A stretch of 64,000 nt of DNA, taken from positions 248,001 through 312,000 of the forward strand of contig NZ_BDBU01000018.1 in the NCBI RefSeq assembly GCF_001613145.1. The letters are read 5' to 3'. Position 1 is the first letter of the stretch; each line of letters begins with the position of its first letter. The notes beneath the pieces were generated by a model. That model was not told the DNA's origin and did not search any database. It saw only the letters and a list, made by a program, of their open reading frames with translations. The translations under genes and the position numbers were made by a program. Of this stretch, positions 1 through 8,457 are shown in pieces. Source of the stretch: Nocardia jejuensis NBRC 103114. Its GTDB lineage: Bacteria > Actinomycetota > Actinomycetes > Mycobacteriales > Mycobacteriaceae.

Positions 1-937
1 AGACGAAGAAGAAGATGCTGCACGCGGCGAAGATCGCCAGGAAGCGGGTGCCCTGCTGGCGCACGAAACCGCCCTGGACGCGGTCCAGTCCGCGTTCGAC
101 GAAGGTGCGGCCGCGATCATCGGTGAAGTAGCGCAGCGAGCACAGCCCCGCCTGCACACCGCCCCACATCAGCCCCTCGTACAACGGCCACTGATAGTAG
201 GTGCCGGCATTGATCGACAGCGATTGGATCGCACCCGGATAGGTGAAAAGGCCCATCGGCATCAGGAACAAACCCTCGATGACGAAATCGAAGAAGAACG
301 TCCAGACCAGCAGCACGCCGATCAATCCCGTATTGCTGATGTTCGGCCATTTCGCTTTGGCCCTGCGCATGATCCAGCAGCCGAGAATGGTGCACATCAG
401 AATGCCGTACGAATATCCCGGCGCGTTCATGAGAATCGGCTCGGCCATCATGTGGCCCGGTTCGCCGAACGAGCGCCACCCCGGAACATCCAGCACCCAG
501 GATCCGCGATTGAACATCCACGTGTTGTAGGTGCTCCACGTATTGAAGTAATTGAGCAGTGGATCCTGGAAGAACAGCAGGCCGCACGCCACCAGCAGCA
601 TGCCGTCGGTGGTGATCCGGCGTTCGCGCCGCCAGGGGCGGACGATGAAGAAATAGATGCCGACCGGCAGGCCGATCAGGATCACGGTCGTCCAGACGAT
701 GAGGATCGTCTTCATCAATGTCGGTGGATCGCTGGGGCCGGTGGGCACCCGCTCGAAATTGGGTCCGGTGATCCACCGAATCCAGACATACAACTGGAAG
801 GCGAGAATCACGCCGCCGATAACGGCCCAGATCCGGACCGGTTTGCTTTTCGCTTGTACCTGGGAACCGAGCGAGGCGGTGTCGCCGAGCGGCTCGCTGA
901 CATGGGGAGCAGATTTCTTGCTCGACAGTTCCGTCAT
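1..937 (-). CDS. Spirocyclase AveC-family membrane protein, 3' end cut by window edge
   Basis: The reading frame opens at an ATG at 937 and stays open to the left edge, so the C-terminus is missing. The protein starts MTELSSKKSAPH and has several hydrophobic segments, one near residue 35 (IWAVIGGVILAFQLYVWIRW) and one near residue 75. It contains the blocks WRRERRITTDGM, LFFQDPLLNYFNTWSTYNTW, GEPGHMMAEP and YFTDDRGRTFVERGLD, which I recognise from actinobacterial proteins annotated as spirocyclase AveC family. AveC itself acts in avermectin spiroketal formation; the mycobacterial and nocardial relatives, often found near lipid or steroid genes, have no established reaction. It is transcribed away from the TetR gene at 1087 with 149 bp between them, so that regulator probably controls it. 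Family call is good, function unknown. Confidence 0.8.
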   Translation of the reverse strand, partial: MTELSSKKSAPHVSEPLGDTASLGSQVQAKSKPVRIWAVIGGVILAFQLYVWIRWITGPNFERVPTGPSDPPTLMKTILIVWTTVILIGLPVGIYFFIVRPWRRERRITTDGMLLVACGLLFFQDPLLNYFNTWSTYNTWMFNRGSWVLDVPGWRSFGEPGHMMAEPILMNAPGYSYGILMCTILGCWIMRRAKAKWPNISNTGLIGVLLVWTFFFDFVIEGLFLMPMGLFTYPGAIQSLSINAGTYYQWPLYEGLMWGGVQAGLCSLRYFTDDRGRTFVERGLDRVQGGFVRQQGTRFLAIFAACSIFFFV

Positions 938-1026
938 GAAACTGCCTCCTTCTGGATCGATGCACCACATCGCTCGCTCGACCGCTCGGACACGGGAGGC
1001 GGATCTGCGATGAGTACGCCGCCAAT

Positions 1027-1040
1027 ATACCAGTGGGTAT
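1027..1040. promoter_or_regulatory. Candidate operator between divergent AveC-like and tetR genes
   Basis: The 149-bp gap between the two divergent starts holds an interrupted palindrome, ATACC-AGTG-GGTAT, 47 bp before the TetR start. A position between a TetR gene and its divergent neighbour is where an autoregulatory operator is expected. A GAGAATCC half-site follows at 1043. No binding data; assignment is by position and symmetry only. Confidence 0.4.
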
Positions 1041-1086
1041 CTGAGAATCCAATGGGGTTCCTAGATCCTCTGTTAGACTCGCCGAC

Positions 1087-1716
1087 ATGGTTGAGCGGTG
1101 GACTACCGAGCGGCGGCTGGCGCACACCCGATCGCTCCTACTCGATGCCGCGGAGGCGGTGTTCGCCGAAAAAGGCTTCACCGCAGCCACTCTCGATGAC
1201 ATCGCGCATACCGCGGGATACACCAAGGGCGCCATCTACAAGCACTTCAGCACGAAGGAAGATCTCTTCCTGGCGGTGAGCGACCGGTACTGGCGCGGCT
1301 ATTTCGACACCTTCGCCGAGCTGCTGTCCGCGGTGAGCGAGGTCGGAGCGCGCGAACTGGACGACATCGCCCAGCGGTGGCGTCAACTCGGCACCGACCG
1401 GGGTGCGGAACAGGCCGCGCTGGGCCACGAGTTCACGCTGTACCTGCTGCGCAATCCCGAAGTGCGCGAACGGGTCGCGGCCAAGCGGCTCGAGGTGGTG
1501 CAGGCGCTGGGGGAGTTCATCGTCGAGGGTCTGCACCGCATCGGCGGCACCCTGCTGATCCCGCCGTTGACCTTCGCGCACGTGCTGATCGCCACCTGCG
1601 ATTCGGTGGTGCTGGGCAGTCAGCTCAACGACATCGACCTGTACCGGCCCACACTCGAGATGTACCTGTCGGTCATCAAACTGCCCGAGGCGCATCCCGT
1701 CCCCGGCGTGAGCTGA
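1087..1716 (+). CDS. TetR/AcrR-family transcriptional regulator
   Basis: A 209-residue protein with the N-terminal TetR DNA-binding domain: LLLDAAEAVFAEKGF at about residues 16-30 followed by a helix-turn-helix at about 32-52 (TLDDIAHTAGYTKGAIYKHF) and the usual KEDLF continuation. The remainder is the helical ligand-binding and dimerisation region, too variable to predict a ligand. It starts at an ATG and lies divergent from the AveC-like gene, the classical arrangement for a local repressor. It ends 21 bp from the convergent Mce-associated gene with no clear terminator between. Probably controls the AveC-like gene and itself. Confidence 0.9.
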   Translation: MVERWTTERRLAHTRSLLLDAAEAVFAEKGFTAATLDDIAHTAGYTKGAIYKHFSTKEDLFLAVSDRYWRGYFDTFAELLSAVSEVGARELDDIAQRWRQLGTDRGAEQAALGHEFTLYLLRNPEVRERVAAKRLEVVQALGEFIVEGLHRIGGTLLIPPLTFAHVLIATCDSVVLGSQLNDIDLYRPTLEMYLSVIKLPEAHPVPGVS

Positions 1717-1737
1717 TCCGCCGCACGCCGGGACCGG

Positions 1738-2268
1738 CTACACCGGGTCGAAGGCCGAGATCAGCCAGGACGCATGCACTTTGGTGAGCGAGACCCGCAC
1801 GCTGCTGGCCGTCATGGCCGGATCGGGCTTCTCGGAACTGGTCGTGGTCTGGTTGATGAACACCAGCACCGTCGCGGAGTCCGCACGCAGATCGGCCACC
1901 GCCGCACGCACCACCACCGCACTGGTCTTGACCGATTTCGCCTTGGCCGCCGGGGTGACGATCTGATCGGTGAACTGGTTGTAGTAGGTCAGGAAGTCGC
2001 CGGTGAGATGGGCTTTGGCCGTGGAGAAATCCCGGTCGAGGGTGTCGGGGGCGTAGGACAGCAGCGCCACGGTCCCCTCCTTCGCGGCCGCGAGCGCCGA
2101 CTGTGAGGAGTCCTGCCCGACCCGGCGGTCCGGGAGATACTGCGACCCGATCAGGGTCGCGGCCGCGACCACGGCCGCGACCGTGAGGACGCTCAGCGCG
2201 GCCACACCCGGTGCGGCGCGCAGGGAACGAAGGGCGCGGGCGAGCCACGCGCGTGCGGTACCGATCAC
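1738..2268 (-). CDS. Mce-associated membrane protein (second of pair)
   Basis: I place the start at the GTG whose GTGA overlaps the stop of the upstream gene (2265-2268), giving 176 residues; a longer frame to 2337 would run through that gene. A short basic N-terminus precedes one membrane helix at about residues 22-44, followed by an exported domain with the block [20 protein letters not shown] and the pattern [11 protein letters not shown], typical of Mce-associated (Mas) proteins. These are thought to stabilise or assist the Mce transporter at the cell envelope. It is co-transcribed with the larger Mas protein and is divergent from the mce operon. Confidence 0.85.
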   Translation of the reverse strand: MIGTARAWLARALRSLRAAPGVAALSVLTVAAVVAAATLIGSQYLPDRRVGQDSSQSALAAAKEGTVALLSYAPDTLDRDFSTAKAHLTGDFLTYYNQFTDQIVTPAAKAKSVKTSAVVVRAAVADLRADSATVLVFINQTTTSSEKPDPAMTASSVRVSLTKVHASWLISAFDPV

Positions 2269-3191
2269 GGAACGAACTCGACTTTCGATATCTTGAGCTG
2301 GCCGCCGACCCGCGACACGGTCACGCTGAGCCGCCACACTCGCGGTTCCTGCTGCGCGCCTGCGGAATTGGTGATCTGTGAGGTGGCCGCGACCAGGATC
2401 ACCGCCGAGTCCTCGGTCATCGACTCCACCGCGCTGGCATTGACCTTGCCCGCCGTGGTGACCTGGGACTGCTGCACGACCTTGGTGAAATCCTCCGAAC
2501 GACCCTGGAAGTCGTCGTGGAACGCACCCGCGGAATTGTCCAGCACCCGCTGCACGTCATCTTTCGCGTGGTTGAAATCCAGCGAGGTCAGCGCGATCAC
2601 CCCCTGGCGGGCGGCAGCGGTGAATTCCGCTGCGCGCCTGTCTTTCTCGGAGAGCTGATGGTGATGCCAGAGCGAGTATCCGCTCGTCCCCGCCGAGGCG
2701 ATGATCACCACCAGGGCCGCGGCGGTCAGTGCGATACGGCGCGGTGTGCCGCGCGGTGCTCGCGCGCGCAGCCGGCGCAACCGGGACGGAGGTGCGGTCT
2801 CGGGGTTCTCGTGCGAATCCTTCGTGAGCCGAACCACGAACTCCTCGGGCGCGGAGTCGCCTTCTCCGGCATCGTTGTTCGCGGCAGCCTCCTGCTCGGG
2901 AACGGTCTCGTCCACGGCATCGGCATCGGGGTTCCGGGCCTCGTCTCGCGCCGGGGCCGCGCTGTCGTGCGCCGAGGACTCCGCGTCCTCGGCGCGCTGG
3001 CGCGCGAGGGTGGCCAGTGCCCGGGCGCGGGCAGCGAGCGCCACCGCCTTGGCCTCCTGTGCGGCGGCCTCGGCTTCGTCCGCGGCGACCTGCGCCTGCT
3101 CCGCGGCATATCGCAGGGCGCGCGCACCGGTGCCGACGCGGACCTGCGGGGCCGGGTCGAGGTCGGTATCTGGATCCGCGAGATCCTCCAT
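2265..3191 (-). CDS. Mce-associated membrane protein with coiled-coil N-terminus
   Basis: The start at 3191 ([10 protein letters not shown]) gives 308 residues; a frame upstream to 3296 adds 35 unlikely residues. Residues about 25-75 are Ala/Glu/Arg-rich and predicted to be coiled coil, residues 76-135 are acidic and low-complexity, one membrane helix lies at about 152-172 ([20 protein letters not shown]), and the C-terminal exported domain carries the Mas pattern [20 protein letters not shown]. Such proteins accompany mce operons in mycobacteria and Nocardia and are proposed transporter accessory factors. It overlaps the next Mas gene by 4 bp and is divergent from yrbE-A, so both sides of the importer locus may share one control region. 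Confidence 0.85.
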   Translation of the reverse strand: MEDLADPDTDLDPAPQVRVGTGARALRYAAEQAQVAADEAEAAAQEAKAVALAARARALATLARQRAEDAESSAHDSAAPARDEARNPDADAVDETVPEQEAAANNDAGEGDSAPEEFVVRLTKDSHENPETAPPSRLRRLRARAPRGTPRRIALTAAALVVIIASAGTSGYSLWHHHQLSEKDRRAAEFTAAARQGVIALTSLDFNHAKDDVQRVLDNSAGAFHDDFQGRSEDFTKVVQQSQVTTAGKVNASAVESMTEDSAVILVAATSQITNSAGAQQEPRVWRLSVTVSRVGGQLKISKVEFVP

Positions 3192-3593
3192 TGCACTTCC
3201 ACATCCGTCGCGTCCGTCGTTGGCGAGAACGACGTTATCACTCAAATCTGGAACCTGATCCCGAAAACGGCACAGTCGTGGCACCATTGCCGTCATGTGC
3301 TGCGGAAATAAAGTTTCCGTACTTCAGCGCGGGGGGAAGTCGACTGGCAGGCAGCCGGATTCGAGACAGGAAAGCGGAACTCTTCTTCCTGATCAGGGGT
3401 GTGCGGTGGCGCGCCGAGAGTTGTGGGCCCGGCGCGGGCACCGCATGTGACTTACTGGCGTTTTACCCTCCGGGGTGGGTTGTGGCGGAGTGATCCCACG
3501 ACTGGAGGAGTATTGCGTTGTCATTTCTCGCATGTAAGCTTCGTCATAGATGAGAATCACATTTCCGTCAGTGAGTGGAAGACCGGTGGATAC
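3192..3593. other. Intergenic control region between mas and mce operons
   Basis: About 400 bp without a convincing gene separates the divergent mas and mce operons. It becomes less GC-rich towards yrbE-A. The only feature I can support is the degenerate regulon motif at 3552-3566. A frame continuous with yrbE-A extends back to 3399, but its residues do not look like a YrbE N-terminus. Promoters for both operons must lie here; I could not fix a -35/-10 pair with confidence. Confidence 0.6.
3552..3566 (+). promoter_or_regulatory. Degenerate GAGAAT-N3-ATTCTC site before mce operon
   Basis: The sequence is GAGAATCACATTTCC. The left half matches the recurrent palindrome perfectly and the right half differs at two positions. 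It lies 27 bp before the yrbE-A start and shares GAGAATCACATTT with the site before xdhC at 25614. This suggests, but does not prove, that the importer belongs to the same regulon as the catabolic genes. Confidence 0.4.
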
Positions 3594-4391
3594 ATGGCGG
3601 CCAGAGTTCGGCGCTGGTCTCCGGGGCTGTCCCGGCGCAGCTCAGGAGTCCTGCAAACGGTCGGCGGGCTGTTCGCGATGTCGGCGGACGCGGTGCGTTT
3701 CGCGTTCCGCCGCCCGTTCCAGACCCGCGAATTCCTCGAGCAGTCCTGGTTCATCGTCCGGGTCTCGATGATCCCGACCCTGCTGGTGGCCATCCCGTTC
3801 ACCGTGCTGGTCAGCTTCACCCTCAACATCCTGCTGCGCGAGCTCGGCGCCGCCGACCTCAGCGGCGCGGGAGCGGCGTTCGGCGCGGTGACCCAGGTCG
3901 GGCCGATGGTGACCGTGCTGATCGTGGCAGGCTCCGGAGCCACCGCCATGTGCGCGGACCTGGGCTCGCGCACCATCCGCGAAGAGATCGACGCCATGCA
4001 GGTGCTGGGCATCGATCCCATTCAGCGCCTCGTCACTCCACGCATGCTCGCCTCCGGCCTGGTGGCATTCCTGCTGAACAATCTGGTCTGCATCATCGGC
4101 ATCCTGGGCGGATACGTGTTCTCCGTCTTCGTCCAGGACGTCAACCCCGGCGCCTTCGCCGCCGGAATCACCCTGCTCACCGGAGTGAACGAAGTGATCA
4201 TCTCCTCGGTCAAGGCGCTGCTGTTCGGTGTCGTCGCGGGATTGGTCGCCTGCTACCGGGGCTTGATCGTCACCGGCGGCGCCAAATCGGTGGGCAACGC
4301 GGTCAACGAAACCGTCGTGTACGCGTTCATGTCGCTGTTCGTCATCAATGTCGTGGTCACGGCCATCGGCATCCAGATGACGGCCCGGTGA
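3594..4391 (+). CDS. yrbEA: Mce permease subunit YrbE, first paralogue
   Basis: MlaE/YrbE-type integral membrane permease of an Mce lipid importer. Start chosen at ATG 3594 with GGTGGA a few bases upstream, giving 265 residues, a normal length. It carries the family signature EEIDAMQVLGIDPIQRLVTP at about residues 125-145 (the EExDAxxxxGIxP coupling region that contacts the ATPase) and about five hydrophobic segments. No Mkl-type ATPase is encoded here; in mycobacteria that subunit is encoded elsewhere and shared between Mce systems. It begins the mce operon and is followed after 10 bp by the second YrbE. Confidence 0.93.
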   Translation: MAARVRRWSPGLSRRSSGVLQTVGGLFAMSADAVRFAFRRPFQTREFLEQSWFIVRVSMIPTLLVAIPFTVLVSFTLNILLRELGAADLSGAGAAFGAVTQVGPMVTVLIVAGSGATAMCADLGSRTIREEIDAMQVLGIDPIQRLVTPRMLASGLVAFLLNNLVCIIGILGGYVFSVFVQDVNPGAFAAGITLLTGVNEVIISSVKALLFGVVAGLVACYRGLIVTGGAKSVGNAVNETVVYAFMSLFVINVVVTAIGIQMTAR

Positions 4392-4401
4392 GGAGCACAC
4401 G

Positions 4402-5247
4402 ATGACCATCGCAGCCAGATATCCGGGCGCACTGCGCCGCCTGCGCCGGCCCGTCGCGAGCATGGGCCGCATCGGCGATCACACGATCTTCTACGTCAAA
4501 GCCCTCACCCGCGCACCGTTCGCGGCCATCCACTACCGCCGCGAGACGATCCGCCTGATCGCCGAGATCAGCATGGGCGCAGGAGCTTTGGCGGTGTTCG
4601 GCGGCACGGTGGTGATCGTCGGATTCCTCACCCTGGCCACCGGCGGGACACTCGCGGTGCAGGGCTACAGCTCGCTGGGCAATATCGGCATCGAGGCGCT
4701 CACCGGATTCCTGTCCGCGTTCATCAACGTCCGCATCTCCGCACCGGTGGTCGCGGGCATCGGCCTGGCGGCCACCTTCGGCGCCGGAGCCACCGCGCAA
4801 TTGGGCGCCATGCGGATCAACGAGGAGATCGACGCGCTCGAATCGCTGGCCATCGAACCGATCGCGTATCTGGTCGGCACCCGGATCGTGGCGGGCATGA
4901 TCGCGATCACGCCGCTGTACGCGCTGGCTGTCATCGCCTCGTTCATCGCCAGCCGGTTCACCACCGTCGTGCTGCTCGGCCAGTCCGCCGGACTCTACGA
5001 CCACTACTTCTCGACCTTTCTCAATCCGATCGACCTGGTGTGGTCCTTCGCCCAGGCGATGCTCATGGCGCTGGCAATCCTGTTGATACACACCTACTTC
5101 GGCTTCTTCGCCAGCGGCGGCCCGTCCGGAGTGGGCATCGCGGTCGGCAACGCGGTGCGCACCTCGCTCATCGCGGTCGTATCGGTGACGCTGCTGGTCT
5201 CGCTGTCGGTGTACGGCGCCAACGGCAACTTCAATCTGTCCGGCTAG
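4402..5247 (+). CDS. yrbEB: Mce permease subunit YrbE, second paralogue
   Basis: Second MlaE-family permease, 281 residues starting MTIAARYPGALRR. It has the same core motif, INEEIDALESLAIEPIAYLV, and a Gly-rich membrane segment ATFGAGATAQLGAMR. The two YrbE proteins are expected to pair in the inner membrane and pass lipid substrate inward, driven by an ATPase not encoded in this window. It is followed immediately by mceA, whose ribosome site overlaps this stop codon, so the genes are translationally close. Confidence 0.93.
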   Translation: MTIAARYPGALRRLRRPVASMGRIGDHTIFYVKALTRAPFAAIHYRRETIRLIAEISMGAGALAVFGGTVVIVGFLTLATGGTLAVQGYSSLGNIGIEALTGFLSAFINVRISAPVVAGIGLAATFGAGATAQLGAMRINEEIDALESLAIEPIAYLVGTRIVAGMIAITPLYALAVIASFIASRFTTVVLLGQSAGLYDHYFSTFLNPIDLVWSFAQAMLMALAILLIHTYFGFFASGGPSGVGIAVGNAVRTSLIAVVSVTLLVSLSVYGANGNFNLSG

Positions 5248-5255
5248 GGGAGTCC

Positions 5256-6416
5256 GTGCTATCGAATGTATTGCGCCCCGCGGTGGGCGTGCTGTCCGTC
5301 GGAGTGATCGCGGGGTTCGTCGCGGGCGCGGCGATCCTGTTCCAGGGCGGTCTCGAGGACACCGTCGCGGTGACCGTGCTCTCGCCGCGCGCGGGGCTGG
5401 TGATGTACCCCGACGCCAAGGTCGAGATGCGCGGCATCACGGTCGGCAGGGTGAGCGCCATCGACGAGCGGCCCGACGGGACCGCCGCGCTGAAACTGGC
5501 CATCGATTCGTCTCAGCTGCGGATGATTCCGGCCAATGTCTCGGTCGACATCTCCTCCACGACCGTCTTCGGCGCGAAGTACGTCCAACTGATCCCACCG
5601 GAGCATCCCGCCTCCGCCTCCCTCACCGCCGGACAGGTCTTCGACGCCGGACACGTCACCGTCGAGATCAACACGGTGTTCCAGCAGCTCACCCAGGTGC
5701 TCGGGCGGATCGAACCGGAGAAACTCAACGAGACCCTCGGGGCGATCGCGGCCGCCACCAAGGGGCGCGGGGACCAGACCGGACGCATGCTCACCGACCT
5801 GGAATCGTTTCTGGCACAGGTGGAACCGGCACTGCCCGCCCTGACGAACGATCTGACCCTCGCCCCGGCGGTGGTCGACGCCTACGCCGACTCCGCGCCC
5901 GCGCTGCTGGAACTGGCCGGCAATGCCGCCTCGATCAGCGAGACCGTGGTCCAGGAACAGCACAACCTCGACGCCCTGCTGACCGGACTGATCGGCCTGT
6001 CCGACACCGGAACCCAGGTCCTGGGCGACAATCGCTCCGCCCTCGCCACGACCCTGCGCCTGCTGGTGCCCACCACCGAACTCACCGACGAGTACAACGC
6101 GGCCATCGACTGCTCGGTGACCGGCCTGGCCACCCTGCACGATCTGCCCCCGGCGCGGTACGAGGGCGTGGCCATCTCCGCGAACTTCCTGTTCGGCACC
6201 TATCCGTACCGCTATCCCGCGGACCTGCCCAAGGTGGCCGCGACCGGCGGACCGCAGTGCTCGGTCATTCCCGTGCCCTACCAGGGCCGCCCCAAGTTCG
6301 TGGTCGCCGACGTCGGCGCCAATCCGTTCGAGAGGGGCGATCAGAACGTGACGCTCAATGTCGAGTCGCTGCAACAGGTCCTGTTCGGCATCCCCCCGAG
6401 CGGCGGGCACCGATGA
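5256..6416 (+). CDS. mceA: Mce-family substrate-binding protein MceA
   Basis: The start is the GTG at 5256, preceded by GGGGAG over the yrbE-B stop; the same frame runs further upstream inside yrbE-B, but those residues are not Mce-like. The 386-residue product has an N-terminal membrane anchor (about residues 8-30), an MlaD/MCE domain with VMYPDAKVEMRGITVGRVSA at about 50-70, a helical middle region and a C-terminus with the typical YNAAIDCSVTGL block. MceA-F subunits form a hexameric periplasmic tunnel that moves hydrophobic molecules to the YrbE permease. The stop overlaps the mceB start as ATGA. Confidence 0.92.
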   Translation: MLSNVLRPAVGVLSVGVIAGFVAGAAILFQGGLEDTVAVTVLSPRAGLVMYPDAKVEMRGITVGRVSAIDERPDGTAALKLAIDSSQLRMIPANVSVDISSTTVFGAKYVQLIPPEHPASASLTAGQVFDAGHVTVEINTVFQQLTQVLGRIEPEKLNETLGAIAAATKGRGDQTGRMLTDLESFLAQVEPALPALTNDLTLAPAVVDAYADSAPALLELAGNAASISETVVQEQHNLDALLTGLIGLSDTGTQVLGDNRSALATTLRLLVPTTELTDEYNAAIDCSVTGLATLHDLPPARYEGVAISANFLFGTYPYRYPADLPKVAATGGPQCSVIPVPYQGRPKFVVADVGANPFERGDQNVTLNVESLQQVLFGIPPSGGHR

Positions 6417-7435
6417 GCACGCGCAACGGCCCGCTGCTCAAATTCGGGATCTTCGCCGCGGTGATGCTGGTGCTGTCCGGGGTGCTGCTGGTGGTGTTCA
6501 GCAACTACCGCTCCGGCGCCTCGGACGCCTACTCCGCGGACTTCACCGACTCCTCCGGACTGCGCACCGGGGACACCGTGCGCATCGCCGGCGTGCGGGT
6601 CGGCACGGTCCGCGGTGTGTCATTGCGCGCGGACCACCACGTGAGTGTCGCCTTCGAGGCCGATCGCGGCATCGCCCTCACCACGGGCACCCGGGTCGCG
6701 ATCCGCTATCTCAATCTGGTGGGGGACCGGTACCTTGAACTGACCGAAGGGCCCGGCTCGACCGAGATCCTGCGCCCCGGCGCCCGGATCCCGGTCGAGA
6801 AGACCACGCCCGCACTGGATCTGGACCTGCTGCTGGGCGGACTCGAACCGGTGATCCAGGGGCTGAACGCACGGGATGTGAACACCTTCACCTGGTCGCT
6901 GCTCGAGATCATGCAGGGCAAGGAGGGAACGATGGACTCGCTGCTGTCCAAGACCGCCTCCTTCACCACGACGCTCGCCGACAACGGCGCGGTGGTGCAG
7001 CAACTCATCGACAACCTGAACACGACGATGAAGACCCTGTCCCAGGACGGGGCCCAGTTCTCCGGCACCATCGACAAACTCGAACAACTGGTTACCCAGC
7101 TCTCCCAGGATCGCGACCCGATCGGCGCGGCCATCACCGCCCTGGACACCGGCACCGCCTCGATCGCCGACCTGCTCACCCAGGCCCGGCCCCCGCTGGC
7201 GGGCACGATCGATCAACTCGCCCGCCTCGCACCGGCATTGGACGCGGACCAGGGCACCCTCGAACAAGCCCTGCAGAAGGCCCCCGAGAACTTCCGCAAG
7301 ATGGCGCGCACCGGCACCTACGGCAATTTCATCCAGTACTACCTGTGCTCGCTCACCGTCCGGGTGAACGACGCCTCCGGCCAGGTCGTGGTCCTGCCCG
7401 CGGTCGCCCAGGACACGGGAAGGTGTGCGCCCTAG
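6413..7435 (+). CDS. mceB: Mce-family protein MceB
   Basis: Start at ATG 6413 (MSTRNGPLLKFG) overlapping the mceA stop, giving 340 residues. An N-terminal membrane helix is followed by an MCE domain containing YSADFTDSSGLRTGDTVRIA and VRVGTVRGV at about residues 45-75, then a long helical region and the conserved C-terminal tail GTYGNFIQYYLCSLTVRV. This C-terminal YxxxYxC-type block is typical of MceB subunits. It is the second subunit of the proposed transport tunnel and is translationally coupled to mceA. Confidence 0.92.
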   Translation: MSTRNGPLLKFGIFAAVMLVLSGVLLVVFSNYRSGASDAYSADFTDSSGLRTGDTVRIAGVRVGTVRGVSLRADHHVSVAFEADRGIALTTGTRVAIRYLNLVGDRYLELTEGPGSTEILRPGARIPVEKTTPALDLDLLLGGLEPVIQGLNARDVNTFTWSLLEIMQGKEGTMDSLLSKTASFTTTLADNGAVVQQLIDNLNTTMKTLSQDGAQFSGTIDKLEQLVTQLSQDRDPIGAAITALDTGTASIADLLTQARPPLAGTIDQLARLAPALDADQGTLEQALQKAPENFRKMARTGTYGNFIQYYLCSLTVRVNDASGQVVVLPAVAQDTGRCAP

Positions 7436-7437
7436 CC

Positions 7438-8457
7438 ATGCTCGAATATCGCGGTAGTCATCTCGTCCGCCAGGGACTGGTCGGCATCGTGCTGATCGTG
7501 TGCATGATCCTGATCGGCCTGCAGTCCCAGCGATTCATGGAGTGGGGCACCACCGTCCGGTACGAGGCGATGTTCACCGAAGCCGGTGGCCTGCGCGTCG
7601 GCGACGAGGTGATCGTGTCGGGCGTCAAAGTCGGGCGGGTCGCGAAGGTGTCCCTGCGTGACGGCGACGCGCAGGTCGTGTTCACGCTCGATTCGAAGGT
7701 CCGGCTCGGAGACAAGACCTCCGCGCACATCAAAACCGGCTCACTGCTGGGCAAACGGGTGCTGACCCTGATCTCCGAGGGCCCCGGCACCCTGCGCTCC
7801 ACACAGACGATCCCGATCGCGCGCACCACCTCGCCGTACTCGCTCACCGACGCGGTCGGGGACCTCACCACCAACGTCTCGGACATCGACACCAAGGCGC
7901 TGAACGATTCGCTCAACCTGCTGTCCTCGATGCTCGATCGCGTCGCACCACAGCTGGGTCCGGCCTTCGACGGACTCAGCGCGCTGTCCCGCACGCTCAA
8001 CGACCGCAATGCCTCGCTGCGGGATCTGCTGGGCGCCACCGCCGACGTCAGCGGAATTCTGGCCCAGCGCAGCGACCAGCTCAATGCCCTGCTGCTGAAC
8101 GGCAATTCGCTGCTGGGCGTGCTCACCGAACGACGCCAGGCGATCGTGGACCTGCTGGCCAACACCGCCGCTGTCGCCCGGCAGCTCTCGGGCCTGGTCG
8201 CGGACAACGAAGCCGAACTCGGGCCCACCCTGGACCATCTGAACTCGGTGACCGCCATGCTCGAGAAGAATCGCGACAGCATCGGCGCGGCACTGCCCGG
8301 ACTGGTGAAGGTGACCCTGACCCAGGGCGAGATCGTCTCGAGCGGGCCCTTCTACAACGCCTATGTCGCGAACCTCATTCCGGCAGAAGTGATCCAACCG
8401 TTCATCGACCAGGCTTTCGGATCGATTCCACTGCCGAACGCGGAGGCGCCCCGATGA
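7438..8457 (+). CDS. mceC: Mce-family protein MceC
   Basis: Start at ATG 7438, two bases after the mceB stop; a GTG at 7424 is possible but would overlap mceB. The 339-residue protein starts MLEYRGSHLVRQGLVG, the characteristic MceC N-terminus before a membrane helix at about 12-32. The MCE domain includes FTEAGGLRVGDEVIVSGVKV at about 46-66, and the C-terminal half is helical. The 3' end overlaps mceD as ATGA. The gene is intact. Confidence 0.92.
   Translation: MLEYRGSHLVRQGLVGIVLIVCMILIGLQSQRFMEWGTTVRYEAMFTEAGGLRVGDEVIVSGVKVGRVAKVSLRDGDAQVVFTLDSKVRLGDKTSAHIKTGSLLGKRVLTLISEGPGTLRSTQTIPIARTTSPYSLTDAVGDLTTNVSDIDTKALNDSLNLLSSMLDRVAPQLGPAFDGLSALSRTLNDRNASLRDLLGATADVSGILAQRSDQLNALLLNGNSLLGVLTERRQAIVDLLANTAAVARQLSGLVADNEAELGPTLDHLNSVTAMLEKNRDSIGAALPGLVKVTLTQGEIVSSGPFYNAYVANLIPAEVIQPFIDQAFGSIPLPNAEAPR

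Noticed and set aside
361..810. GAGAAT hits inside the AveC-like gene (about 384, 430, 803)
   Set aside because: Only half-sites in coding sequence, without the matching ATTCTC arm.
3399..3593. Longer N-terminus of the first YrbE starting at 3399
   Set aside because: The extra 65 residues do not resemble YrbE, and ATG 3594 has a ribosome site and gives the normal length.
4357..6410. Long antisense reading frames opposite yrbE-B and mceA (4357-5091, 5259-6410)
   Set aside because: They mirror well-conserved Mce genes, have low-complexity Arg/Gly/Asp-rich translations and no ribosome sites; typical of GC-rich DNA.
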